Assembly: GCF_021183625.1 (NCBI RefSeq)
Contig: NZ_CP089214.1
Span: 5,022,001 to 5,086,000 of the forward strand
DNA length: 64,000 nucleotides
Direction: 5' to 3'
Source of the DNA: Nocardia asteroides
GTDB taxonomy: Bacteria; Actinomycetota; Actinomycetes; Mycobacteriales; Mycobacteriaceae
Under the pieces are notes generated by a model, which was not told where the DNA came from, searched no databases, and saw only the letters and a program-made list of their open reading frames with translations. The first letter of the stretch is position 1; every line of letters starts with the position of its first letter. Below are positions 35,869-43,965 of the stretch, one piece after another. Both the position numbers and the translations under genes were made by a program.

Positions 35869-37182
35869 GTGACCCTCGAACTCGAACGCCCCGGGATCGC
35901 CCCGGCCGATGTCCGCGAGCTCCTCGCGGGCAGCATCCTCGCCGACGGTTTCGACCTGGTGCTCGACCTGCGGCGCTCCGCGGGCAGGCGGCTCGTCGAC
36001 GAACGGGACGGCACCGCCTACCTCGACATGTTCGGCTTCTTCGCCTCCAACGCGCTCGGCATGAACCCCCCCGCGCTCGCCGCCGACCCGGCCTTCCGCG
36101 CCGAGCTGCTGGAGGCGGCGCTGCACAAGCCGAGCAACTCCGACATCTACACCGTCGCCATGGCCCGCTTCGTGCGCACCTTCGTCCGGGTGCTCGGTGA
36201 CCCGCGGCTCCCGCACCTGTTCTTCGTCGACGGCGGCGCGCTCGCCGTCGAGAACGCGCTGAAGACCGCGTTCGACTGGAAGAGCAGGCACAACGAGGCG
36301 CGCGGGCGCCCGGCGCCAGGCTCGCGGGTGCTGCACCTGACCGGCGCCTTCCACGGCCGCTCCGGCTACACGCTCTCGCTCACCAACACCGATCCGGTGA
36401 AGACCGAGCGCTTCCCCCAGTTCGACTGGCCGCGCATCGAGGCGCCGTACCTGCGCGCGGGCCACGATGTGCGCGCCGCCGAGGAGCGGGCGCTCGCCGC
36501 CGCGCGCCGCGCCTTCGCCGAGCATCCGCACGACATCGCCTGCTTCCTCGCCGAGCCCATCCAGGGCGAGGGCGGGGACCGGCACTTCCGTGCCGAGTTT
36601 CTGGCGGCCGTGCAGGAGCTGTGCCTCGAGCACGACGCGCTGTTCGTGCTCGACGAGGTGCAGACCGGGGTGGGGATCACCGGAAGCACCTGGGCGTACC
36701 AGCAATTGGGGTTGGCGCCGGATGTGGTGGCGTTCGGGAAGAAGACCCAGGTCTGCGGGATCATGGCCGGTGGGCGGGTGGACGAGGTGCCGGACAACGT
36801 GTTCCATGTCGGCTCGCGGCTGAACTCCACCTGGGGCGGGAATCTCGGCGACATGGTGCGGGCGCGGCGGATTCTCGAGGTGATCGAGGCCGACGGGCTG
36901 GTCGAGCGGGCCGGGGTGCTCGGGGCGCACCTGCTGGAGCGGCTGCGCGGGCTCGTCCCGCTGGTGCGCGAGCCGCGCGGGCGCGGGCTGTTCTGCGCGG
37001 TGGACGTGCGGTCCGGTGCTTTCCGGGACGAGGTGGTACGGGTGCTGCGCGAGCGGGAACACGTGCTCGTCCTCGGGACCGGGGAGCGCGGGATCCGCTT
37101 CCGGGCGCCGCTCACGGTGACCGTGGCGGAGCTGGACGAGGCGGTGGACGCACTGGGGCGGGTGCTGGTGGAGCTGGGCTGA
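35869..37182 (+). CDS. lat: L-lysine epsilon-aminotransferase
   Basis: Transfers the epsilon-amino group of lysine to 2-oxoglutarate (437 aa). VVAFGKKTQVCG contains the PLP lysine (K291 or K292); LHLTGAFHGRSGYTLSLTN and FVLDEVQTGVG are class-III aminotransferase cofactor motifs. The product cyclises to piperideine-6-carboxylate, the Pcd substrate. Gene order pcd-lrpA-lat is as in M. tuberculosis, where Lat is linked to starvation. A strong hairpin 113 bp downstream separates it from the accessory island. Confidence 0.94.
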   Translation: MTLELERPGIAPADVRELLAGSILADGFDLVLDLRRSAGRRLVDERDGTAYLDMFGFFASNALGMNPPALAADPAFRAELLEAALHKPSNSDIYTVAMARFVRTFVRVLGDPRLPHLFFVDGGALAVENALKTAFDWKSRHNEARGRPAPGSRVLHLTGAFHGRSGYTLSLTNTDPVKTERFPQFDWPRIEAPYLRAGHDVRAAEERALAAARRAFAEHPHDIACFLAEPIQGEGGDRHFRAEFLAAVQELCLEHDALFVLDEVQTGVGITGSTWAYQQLGLAPDVVAFGKKTQVCGIMAGGRVDEVPDNVFHVGSRLNSTWGGNLGDMVRARRILEVIEADGLVERAGVLGAHLLERLRGLVPLVREPRGRGLFCAVDVRSGAFRDEVVRVLREREHVLVLGTGERGIRFRAPLTVTVAELDEAVDALGRVLVELG

Positions 37183-37294
37183 GGGCCGCGGTCACGAGCG
37201 CCGGATCGTGGTGCAGCCCGCCCATAGCCGTGGTTCAGTGCAGGCCAAAAACTTCGATCCGAGCGGCGTCCGGCGGTTCCTCGCGGCTGTGGGG

Positions 37295-37315
37295 CGCCGG
37301 GGCCGTGCCCCGGCG
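37295..37315. terminator. Bidirectional hairpin between lat and the island
   Basis: CGCCGGGGC-CGT-GCCCCGGCG, a perfect 9-bp stem with a 3-nt loop in a convergent intergenic region. It could end both the lat transcript and the leftward island transcript. There is no U-tract, as usual in high-GC actinobacteria. Confidence 0.55.
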
Positions 37316-37330
37316 ACCGGTGCGGGCTCG

Positions 37331-37669
37331 TCAGCCGATCCGCAGGCCGAGCGCGCCCTCGGTGAAGCGGACCACCGCGCCGCGGGCCGCGTCGAGCGCC
37401 TCCTCGAACCCGTCCCGCGCCCAGCCGGTGACGGTGGCCGTCCCGTCCGCGCCGGGCGTGACGCCGATCTCGGCGACCAGCTCGGCGGTCGTCGGCTCGC
37501 ACACGGCCCAGGAGAGGTGTGTGCCCTCGGCCCGCTGCGCGGTGCGCTCGCGCACATGGACGGGGTCGGTGATGCCGCCCGCGATCAGGGCGGGGCGGTC
37601 GTCGATCCGCTCGTCGGCGCGGAGTACGCGCAGGTACCAGGAGCCCGCGTTGATCTTGATGGGGTCCAT
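37331..37669 (-). CDS. Short GNAT-like protein without a clear acetyl-CoA loop
   Basis: A 112-aa protein with a good GGAAGGAG site before ATG 37669, 45 nt after the stop of the TIR-CHAT-STAND gene on the same strand, so possibly co-transcribed with it. WYLRVLRADERIDDRPAL at the start and LSWAVCEPTTAELVAEIGV in the middle look like GNAT beta-strands. The expected RxxGxG/A loop is missing: the region reads WARDGFEEALDAARGAVVRF. It may be a degenerate acetyltransferase or a binding protein. The family call is tentative. Confidence 0.5.
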   Translation of the reverse strand: MDPIKINAGSWYLRVLRADERIDDRPALIAGGITDPVHVRERTAQRAEGTHLSWAVCEPTTAELVAEIGVTPGADGTATVTGWARDGFEEALDAARGAVVRFTEGALGLRIG

Positions 37670-37714
37670 GTAGCTCCTTCCGCTTCGCTCGACGCAGAGC
37701 GAACTTCTGACAAT

Positions 37715-40700
37715 TTACTCAGTTTCTTCGGAATCGTCATGAGTGATTTGTTTCAGAAGTGCGCGCCCATTGGGCGGAAGGCGGTCCACGCCGACCTGCT
37801 CGAGCAGTTCACGGGCCGCGGCGATCCGATGATCGCCGTCCGGATGGAAGTCTGCGGAGAGGAACTGCGCGAGAGCCAGGTCTACGACGTGATTGACGAC
37901 CGTGGGGGCCATGAGCCACGTGATTTTCGCGAAGTTGAGGTGCTCGTCGAACGCTGCCTTTGCGTTATCGAGATGGCCGAGTTCGCGGTGAAGGTTTCCG
38001 AGGCGCTGGTAGGAGACGGAGAGGTCGCGTTGGTAGTCGGCGCGGCCGGGTTCGTCGGTGGCGAGTTTTTGTCGGATGGTGAGGCTGTTCTGGTAGGCGT
38101 TCATGGCGTCGTCGCCGCGTCCGAGGGCCTGGTAGAGGTCGCCGACTTTGTTGTAGGAGACGGAGAGGTCGCGTTGGTAGTCGGTGCGGCCGGGTTCGTC
38201 GGTGGCGAGTTTCTGGGCGATGGTGAGGCTGTTCTGGTGGGCGTTCATGGCGTCGTCGCCGCGTCCGAGGGCCTGGTAGAGGTCGCCGACTCTGTTGTAG
38301 GAGATCGAGAGGTCGCGTTGGTAGTCGGTGCGGCCGGGTTCGTCGGTGGCGAGTTTCTGGGCGATGGTGAGGCTGTTCTGGTGGGCGTTCATGGCGTCGT
38401 CGCCGCGTCCGAGGGCCTGGTAGAGGTCGCCGACTCTGTTGTAGGAGATCGAGAGGTCGCGTTGGTAGTCGGTGCGGCCGGGTTCGTCGGTGGCGAGTTT
38501 CTGGGCGATGGTGAGGCTGTTCTGGTAGGCGTTCATGGCGTCGTCGCCGCGTCCGAGGGCTCGGTAGAGGTCGCCGACGTTGTCGTAGGAGATCGAGAGG
38601 TCGCGTTGGTAGTCGGTGCGGCCGGGTTCGTCGGTGGCGAGTTTTTGTCGGATGGTGAGGCTGTTCTGGTAGGCGTTCATGGCGTCGTCGCCGCGTCCGA
38701 GGGCCTGGTAGAGGTCGCCGACTCTGTTGTAGGAGATCGAGAGGTCGCGTTGGTAGTCGGTGCGGCCGGGTTCGTCGGTGGCGAGTTTCTGGGCGATGGT
38801 GAGGCTGTTCTGGTGGGCGTTCATGGCGTCGTCGCCGCGTCCGAGGGCTCGGTAGAGGTCGCCGACGTTGTCGTAGGAGATCGAGAGGTCGCGTTGGTAG
38901 TCGGTGCGGCCGGGTTCGTCGGTGGCGAGTTTTTGTCGGATGGTGAGGCTGTTCTGGTAGGCGTTCATGGCGTCGTCGCCGCGTCCGAGGGCCTGGTAGA
39001 GGTCGCCGACTTTGTTGTAGGAGATCGAGAGGTCGCGTTGGTAGTCGGTGCGGCCGGGTTCGTCGGTGGCGAGTTTCTGGGCGATGGTGAGGCTGTTCTG
39101 GTGGGCGTTCATGGCGTCGTCGCCGCGTCCGAGGGCCTGGTAGAGGTCGCCGACTCTGTTGTAGGAGATCGAGAGGTCGCGTTGGTAGTCGGTGCGGCCG
39201 GGTTCGTCGGTGGCGAGTTTCTGGGCGATGGTGAGGCTGTTCTGGTGGGCGTTCATGGCGTCGTCGCCGCGTCCGAGGGCTCGGTAGAGGTCGCCGACGT
39301 TGTCGTAGGAGATCGAGAGGTCGCGTTGGTAGTCGGTGCGGCCGGGTTCGTCGGTGGCGAGTTTTTGTCGGATGGTGAGGCTGTTCTGGTAGGCGTTCAT
39401 GGCGTCGTCGCCGCGTCCGAGGGCCTGGTAGAGGTCGCCGACTCTGTTGTAGGAGACGGAGAGGTCGCGTTGGTAGTCGGCGCGGCCGGGTTCGTCGGTG
39501 GCGAGTTTTTGTCGGATGGTGAGGCTGTTCTGGTAGGCGTTCATGGCGTCGTCGCCGCGTCCGAGGGCTCGGTAGAGGTCGCCGACGTTGTCGTAGGAGA
39601 TCGAGAGGTCGCGTTGGTAGTCGGTGCGGCCGGGTTCGTCGGTGGCGAGTTTCTGGGCGATGGTGAGGCTGTTCTGGTAGGCGTTCATGGCGTCGTCGCC
39701 GCGTCCGAGGGCTCGGTAGAGGTCGCCGACTTTGTTGTAGGAGACGGAGAGGTCGCGTTGGTAGTCGGTGCGGCCGGGTTCGTCGGTGGCGCGGGCATCC
39801 AACCCGGTGAGGTTGGACTGAGCCCGGTCGAGTGCCAACTCGGTGAAACCGAGAGCTTCCAGTGCCTGGGTTTCCAAGTCTGTGAAGAAGTGAATACCGG
39901 GGTGTTCGGTTGGCAGCGCATGGGCGACGAGCCCGGTGAACGAGAGCCGTTGATGAATCGCGGGGTGTTTCGGGTCGCTGAGAAATTTCGCAACGGAGAC
40001 TCCGATACCGACCGCATCGTCCCAGCTCTCGGCCTTGAGAAAGTTCTCCGTCGCCTCGATGCCGTCCGCGACATGCTTACTGCGAAGAAGTTGCTTGAGA
40101 CGAATTTGACCCGCTTGATGGCAGCGGCGACGCCAGTCACCGGCCTCCACATGAACCTCGAATGCACCAGCGGTCCATCGGTGCATCCACAGCCCGTGTT
40201 CGGTCTCAGCGAGTAGGGAGAGGTCGAGAAGGCGCCGGATCGCCCCCGGCATCGCTTCGTGCGGGCAGGCTCCGACCTCGTCCAGCAGGGTGCTGAGCAG
40301 GTCGACGGGGACGGGCAGATTGGCCGCCGCGACCTGGAGCAGCACCTCCGATTCCACCTCGGAGAGCTGCTCGAGCAGGGTATCGAGCGCGATGTCGGCG
40401 GCGCCGAGGGCGATCGTGGCGTCGATGCCTGCCTCCACCGTCCGCGGCGCGTCGAGATCGATGCCGGACTTCTGCGCGAGGTCGAGCAGTTTGGCGGTGA
40501 TGCGCGCGGCGACGGCGGTCGCGGCGCTGTTCGACGCGGCGCGCAGCAGAACCGCGTCGAGAAGTTCGAGGGCACGGGGGTGGCCGCCGATGAGGCGATG
40601 CACGAGGGCGCGGTCGGCGCTGGCGAGGGCGTCCAAGCCGCTCAGGCGCATGATGAGGCGCCGGGTCTCGTTGGCCGAGAGCGGGCCGATGGGGATGTGC

Positions 40701-42730
40701 TGGATCAGGTCGCGCAGACCGGGGAGTGGGTAGCGGCTGGTGATCAGCAGCGTCCCGGTGCCGCAGGAGATCACAAGCTGCCGCAGCACACTCTCGATGC
40801 CGGGGTCGGTGAAATCTGTGCCGTCAGCAGTGAGGTTGGTCTCGAAGTTGTCGATCACCAGGAGAATCCGAGCGCTGCGCAGCAGGGTGGTGAGCAGTAA
40901 AATCCGGGACTGGTCATCGATGCGGGGGCGGGTCGCACGAGCAACGGCCAGGGCGACCCAGGAGTCAGGCTGCACCACGGCGGCATCGGCAAGGGCGTCC
41001 GCGAGGTTAGCGCAGATCCGTTCCAGATTCCACGCCCCGGAGACGACCGCGCACACGTAGTCTTCCGCGAGCGCCCGCGCGGCCGCCCGGCCGGCGATGC
41101 TGCTCTTTCCGGTGCCGCCGATTCCGGTGAGCACCGCTCCGGACGACTGCGGTGCGCGGAGCGCGCGCATGGTGTCGCGCAGTTCGCGGCGGCGGCCGAT
41201 CAGCTCGCCGGGACCGAGCAGCGGCATCTCGCCGAGCAGCGCCATCCGAGGTTGGCCGCGCAGCGGATCGCGGCGCAGTTCGGGGTCGATGAGCGGGCCG
41301 TCGTCGTTGGCCCATAGGGCTGGTACCGGCCACTCGGGGGTCGCCCGCCGGGGCCGTGTCTCGTCCGCTTCGACGGCTCGGCGGGCGGTGGCGAGCGCAG
41401 CACCCGTGCGCGGAGAGACGTGGGTGGCGAGCTGCCGGTAGAAGTGCATTGCCAGCAGCGTCGCGTAGTCGTCGGACACCGGCGCCTGCATTGTGATCAC
41501 CTGTGGAATTCCGAGGTGGTGCAGCTGCGCGGCGAAGCTGTCGCCAGATTGCGGTATGTCGCAGGCGGAGACGAAGACCAGCGGGATCGCGGTGGACGCG
41601 CCCTGCATCGCGGCGAAGAAATCGCCCGGAGTGAGCCACACGGGGGCGCCGTCCTCGTTGTGCATCTCGATCCCGGCCGGTCCGCCGTGCCCGGATAGGT
41701 GGACGACGTGGTAAGCATCTTGCTCAAGGGCGCGTTCGATGGCGGTGGGGGTGGTGACCTCCAGAATGCGCACCTGTGCGGCGCGGGTATCGACGGCCGC
41801 TCCGACGGCGCCGATCAGCACCCCCATCTCTTGCTCCACCCGTAGCGGCGCCGAACCGGTGCGGGTCTCGTCCGGAGCGCCGACGACGGCGAGAATCTTC
41901 AGCGGCCCCGCCGTGGTGCGCACCACGGGATCCGCTGCGGAACTACTGCGCCGCAGCCGGATCCCCGGTGCGACGGCCGGAACGAGCCCGGAGGGCAGCA
42001 CGGTTGCCTCGACGGCGGCGTGTTGGAGTTCGCCGGGCAACTCGAACACCAGATCCGCCACCGCGCCGAGTCCACCGAGTCCGCCGAGTTCGGCATCGAG
42101 CCGGGTGCCGGTGGCTGCGGGGAGCAGGGAGGCAGTCAGCCGACCACCGAACTCGGTCAGGTCGCGCGCCGAGTCGAGGGTGAGCGCCGCGGTCGGCAGG
42201 CCGCTGTCCGATGCGAGTTCGGTGGTGCCGTCGAGAAGTGTGGTCGTGAGCTCCGCCGCGCCGAGGTGTACTCGGATGCGCAGGTCGCGGGTGACGGCTC
42301 GCTGCGTCGAGCCGAGCCCGGGGCGACGTTCACGGTCGAGCAGAGTATCCCGAACAGCGCTGAAATCGGTGATAAGCGCGGGTTTGAGTTTGGCCAGATC
42401 AGCCGGCAAATCCAGGATCTCCTCGACCATGATCGGGATTACGCGAATGCCCTTCTCTACCCGGTTGTAGATCAGCGAGGTGAACTGATCCTGAACCCAG
42501 GCTCCGTCGAACCAGTTCCTGGAGACGAAGATGAGCGCCGCCCTGGAGCTATCGATGCTCCGGCCGATGATCGCGACGACATCGTCACCCGGCCGAACCT
42601 CCCACTCCTCCAGTCGGGCGTCGACACCGGCGGCGCGCAGGCGCTCCACGAATGGTTTGACCACGTCGAGGTCGGGGCGGGCGCAGCTGCAGAAGACCTG
42701 GGACTGCGGCCGGGGGTCGGCTGTGGTCAT
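37715..42730 (-). CDS. TIR-CHAT-STAND ATPase-TPR protein, candidate defence/cell-death sensor
   Basis: A 1671-aa multidomain protein. Residues 11-130 are a TIR domain (VFCSCARPD, DSSRAALIFVS, AWVQDQF); the Glu expected in the last motif is Gln (Q82). Residues 150-270 are an uncharacterised strand-rich region. Residues 278-455 are a CHAT caspase-like peptidase with H348 in LSGHGG and C390 in FVSACD. Residues 508-700 are a STAND NTPase: Walker A GIGGTGKSS (K542), Walker B LLVIDNFE (D627), sensor TSRYPLPGL. Helical regions lead to 12 near-identical 48-residue TPR units (981-1556) plus a diverged thirteenth. TPR-sensing STAND proteins fused to effectors act in bacterial immunity, so I infer ligand-triggered oligomerisation and CHAT/TIR activation. 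Start supported by TAGGAT 6 nt upstream. Confidence 0.88.
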   Translation of the reverse strand: MTTADPRPQSQVFCSCARPDLDVVKPFVERLRAAGVDARLEEWEVRPGDDVVAIIGRSIDSSRAALIFVSRNWFDGAWVQDQFTSLIYNRVEKGIRVIPIMVEEILDLPADLAKLKPALITDFSAVRDTLLDRERRPGLGSTQRAVTRDLRIRVHLGAAELTTTLLDGTTELASDSGLPTAALTLDSARDLTEFGGRLTASLLPAATGTRLDAELGGLGGLGAVADLVFELPGELQHAAVEATVLPSGLVPAVAPGIRLRRSSSAADPVVRTTAGPLKILAVVGAPDETRTGSAPLRVEQEMGVLIGAVGAAVDTRAAQVRILEVTTPTAIERALEQDAYHVVHLSGHGGPAGIEMHNEDGAPVWLTPGDFFAAMQGASTAIPLVFVSACDIPQSGDSFAAQLHHLGIPQVITMQAPVSDDYATLLAMHFYRQLATHVSPRTGAALATARRAVEADETRPRRATPEWPVPALWANDDGPLIDPELRRDPLRGQPRMALLGEMPLLGPGELIGRRRELRDTMRALRAPQSSGAVLTGIGGTGKSSIAGRAAARALAEDYVCAVVSGAWNLERICANLADALADAAVVQPDSWVALAVARATRPRIDDQSRILLLTTLLRSARILLVIDNFETNLTADGTDFTDPGIESVLRQLVISCGTGTLLITSRYPLPGLRDLIQHIPIGPLSANETRRLIMRLSGLDALASADRALVHRLIGGHPRALELLDAVLLRAASNSAATAVAARITAKLLDLAQKSGIDLDAPRTVEAGIDATIALGAADIALDTLLEQLSEVESEVLLQVAAANLPVPVDLLSTLLDEVGACPHEAMPGAIRRLLDLSLLAETEHGLWMHRWTAGAFEVHVEAGDWRRRCHQAGQIRLKQLLRSKHVADGIEATENFLKAESWDDAVGIGVSVAKFLSDPKHPAIHQRLSFTGLVAHALPTEHPGIHFFTDLETQALEALGFTELALDRAQSNLTGLDARATDEPGRTDYQRDLSVSYNKVGDLYRALGRGDDAMNAYQNSLTIAQKLATDEPGRTDYQRDLSISYDNVGDLYRALGRGDDAMNAYQNSLTIRQKLATDEPGRADYQRDLSVSYNRVGDLYQALGRGDDAMNAYQNSLTIRQKLATDEPGRTDYQRDLSISYDNVGDLYRALGRGDDAMNAHQNSLTIAQKLATDEPGRTDYQRDLSISYNRVGDLYQALGRGDDAMNAHQNSLTIAQKLATDEPGRTDYQRDLSISYNKVGDLYQALGRGDDAMNAYQNSLTIRQKLATDEPGRTDYQRDLSISYDNVGDLYRALGRGDDAMNAHQNSLTIAQKLATDEPGRTDYQRDLSISYNRVGDLYQALGRGDDAMNAYQNSLTIRQKLATDEPGRTDYQRDLSISYDNVGDLYRALGRGDDAMNAYQNSLTIAQKLATDEPGRTDYQRDLSISYNRVGDLYQALGRGDDAMNAHQNSLTIAQKLATDEPGRTDYQRDLSISYNRVGDLYQALGRGDDAMNAHQNSLTIAQKLATDEPGRTDYQRDLSVSYNKVGDLYQALGRGDDAMNAYQNSLTIRQKLATDEPGRADYQRDLSVSYQRLGNLHRELGHLDNAKAAFDEHLNFAKITWLMAPTVVNHVVDLALAQFLSADFHPDGDHRIAAARELLEQVGVDRLPPNGRALLKQITHDDSEETE
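37925..39790 (-). repeat. 144-bp tandem repeat array encoding TPR units
   Basis: Twelve in-frame 144-bp units occupy 38063-39790, followed by a diverged one at about 37925-38062. Each encodes 48 residues beginning ATDEPGRTDYQRDLS. Units differ at few positions (SYNK/SYDN/SYNR, LYR/LYQ, NAY/NAH, TIA/TIR), and units 10 and 11 (38207-38494) appear identical in DNA. Such near-identity indicates recent expansion or gene conversion, with copy number likely to vary. Confidence 0.95.
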
Positions 42731-42736
42731 GCGGCC

Positions 42737-42742
42737 ATCCTA
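42737..42742 (-). promoter_or_regulatory. Leaderless-type -10 box of the TIR-CHAT-STAND gene
   Basis: Reading leftward, TAGGAT, 6 nt (GGCCGC), ATG 42730. It lies in the 159-bp divergent spacer shared with the membrane-protein gene, which is more AT-rich than its surroundings. Confidence 0.6.
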
Positions 42743-42877
42743 AATGCTCGCGATCGATGAGCAGCCGTTGAAAACCCTGCCGCACAATGTATTTTTCAGT
42801 CGTTCGAGGGATACCGAGCGGTAGGTCCGGGGTGCTATATCGCGAGGCTCGACCCACCCGCTGTGGTGCTGAGGGGC

Positions 42878-42883
42878 TAGTCT
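42878..42883 (+). promoter_or_regulatory. Leaderless-type -10 box of the three-helix membrane protein gene
   Basis: TAGTCT, 6 nt (GGCGTA), then GTG 42890. Confidence 0.6.
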
Positions 42884-42889
42884 GGCGTA

Positions 42890-43393
42890 GTGAATTCGCC
42901 GTCGAGTGCCCGGCTGTGGACCGGAATTGATTCCACGCATTACGAATCCAAGGCGCAGTACCGCGCTGCCATCCTCGAGCAGTACAAGCTGTACGTCGAG
43001 ATGGCCGACCGAATGAGTCAGCGCCGGGGCCTGGCAAATACCTTCTTCCTCACCTTGAACACCGCGCTGCTCGCTGCCGCGGGTGCGACGGGCACGCTGA
43101 TGAACGCTCCGCTGTGGCAGCTCTCCTTCGCACTGCTCGGTGTCCTCGCGCAGAGCGCCGTGTGGTTCTATCTGCTGCGCTCGTATCGGCAGCTGAGCGC
43201 GGCCAAGTACCAGGTGATCGGGTGGCTGGAGGAGCAATTGCCGTCATCGCCATATTGGCGCGCTGAGTGGGACTTGCTCGGTGCGGGGAAAGATCGCGGA
43301 CTGTTCCTGCGATTGACGGACGTGGAGAAGTGGATTCCCGTGATCTTCGCGGTTGCTTATGCAGGGGTATTCGTGGCGATCGCCGTTGGCTGA
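42890..43393 (+). CDS. Three-helix membrane protein, RipA-family/SLATT-like
   Basis: A 167-aa protein, GTG start. A polar helix (YRAAILEQYKLYVEMADRMSQRR, about residues 24-46) precedes membrane helix 1 (FFLTLNTALLAAAGATG), helix 2 (SFALLGVLAQSAVWFYLL) and a C-terminal helix 3 (WIPVIFAVAYAGVFVAIAV). The layout 'QYKLYVEMADKxSxRRxxANxFFLxLN' recalls proteins annotated as RipA-family octameric membrane proteins and the SLATT pore-forming effectors of conflict systems. Divergent from the TIR-CHAT-STAND gene. I infer a membrane effector or anchor for that system; the family assignment is by eye. Confidence 0.6.
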   Translation: MNSPSSARLWTGIDSTHYESKAQYRAAILEQYKLYVEMADRMSQRRGLANTFFLTLNTALLAAAGATGTLMNAPLWQLSFALLGVLAQSAVWFYLLRSYRQLSAAKYQVIGWLEEQLPSSPYWRAEWDLLGAGKDRGLFLRLTDVEKWIPVIFAVAYAGVFVAIAVG

Positions 43394-43459
43394 CGTGATC
43401 GGTGGTGATCGTCGAAATACCGTTCTTTTCGCGGTAATCCAGAAACCGTGGGTGAGCAT

Positions 43460-43843
43460 TCAGGGGCGGAGTGTCGCGCGAACCTGGTCGTAGTCATCCA
43501 GCGTCCGATGGGCGAGTTTGGCGATCGCGGCGGGGAGTTTGAGGTCTCGCTCGAGCAGGATGGGAATCACGCGCAGGCGATCGGTGACGCGGCGGAAGAT
43601 GAGCGAGGTGAACTCGTCCATTACCCAGGTGCCCTTCGCCCAGTTCTGCGAGACGAAGATCAGCGCGGCGCTGCTCCGGTCGATACCCGCTGACATCCAC
43701 GCCACGATGTCGTCGCCCGGCTGCACTTCCCAGTAGTCGAATGTCGCGTCGACGCCGTCCGCGCGCAGCCGCTCGATGAAGGGGAGTACCCGGTCCCGGT
43801 CAGGTGCGGCGTAGCTGCAGAAGACGCTGTACGAGGTGGTCAC
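43460..43843 (-). CDS. Stand-alone TIR-domain protein
   Basis: A 127-aa protein that is a TIR domain alone: VFCSYAAPDRD (strand A/box 1), SSAALIFVSQNW (strand D region) and GTWVMDEFTSL, whose E77 aligns with the catalytic Glu of TIR NADases (compare SARM1 WVHKE). It is about 55-60% identical by eye over 100 residues to the TIR of the neighbouring 1671-aa protein, which has Gln there. GTG 43843 is fixed by TACACT 6 nt upstream. Likely NAD+-cleaving effector or signalling enzyme; activity is inferred. Confidence 0.82.
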   Translation of the reverse strand: MTTSYSVFCSYAAPDRDRVLPFIERLRADGVDATFDYWEVQPGDDIVAWMSAGIDRSSAALIFVSQNWAKGTWVMDEFTSLIFRRVTDRLRVIPILLERDLKLPAAIAKLAHRTLDDYDQVRATLRP

Positions 43844-43849
43844 GGGGTG

Positions 43850-43855
43850 AGTGTA
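43850..43855 (-). promoter_or_regulatory. Leaderless-type -10 box of the stand-alone TIR gene
   Basis: Reading leftward, TACACT, 6 nt (CACCCC), then GTG 43843. It decides the start, since the frame stays open far upstream. Confidence 0.6.
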
Positions 43856-43965
43856 TCGACCACCGCGGAGGAAGAGCGGGTTCCGCCCTGCCTGTCCGCT
43901 GTTCGACCGATAGGTGGCGGCGCGGTCGTCGGGGACGATCTCCGGGAGACGGGAAGGGGGCCGCG

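Noticed and set aside
37925..39790. Possible CRISPR array
   Set aside because: The direct repeats are contiguous 144-bp coding units without unique spacers, and they are in frame within a protein gene.
37208..40216. A 1002-codon + strand open frame opposite the TPR array, with striking VGDREVALVVGAAGF repeats
   Set aside because: It is the antisense reading of the 144-bp repeats. It is open only because the unit is a multiple of three and lacks stops on that frame. The minus-strand frame has recognisable TIR, CHAT, STAND and TPR domains.
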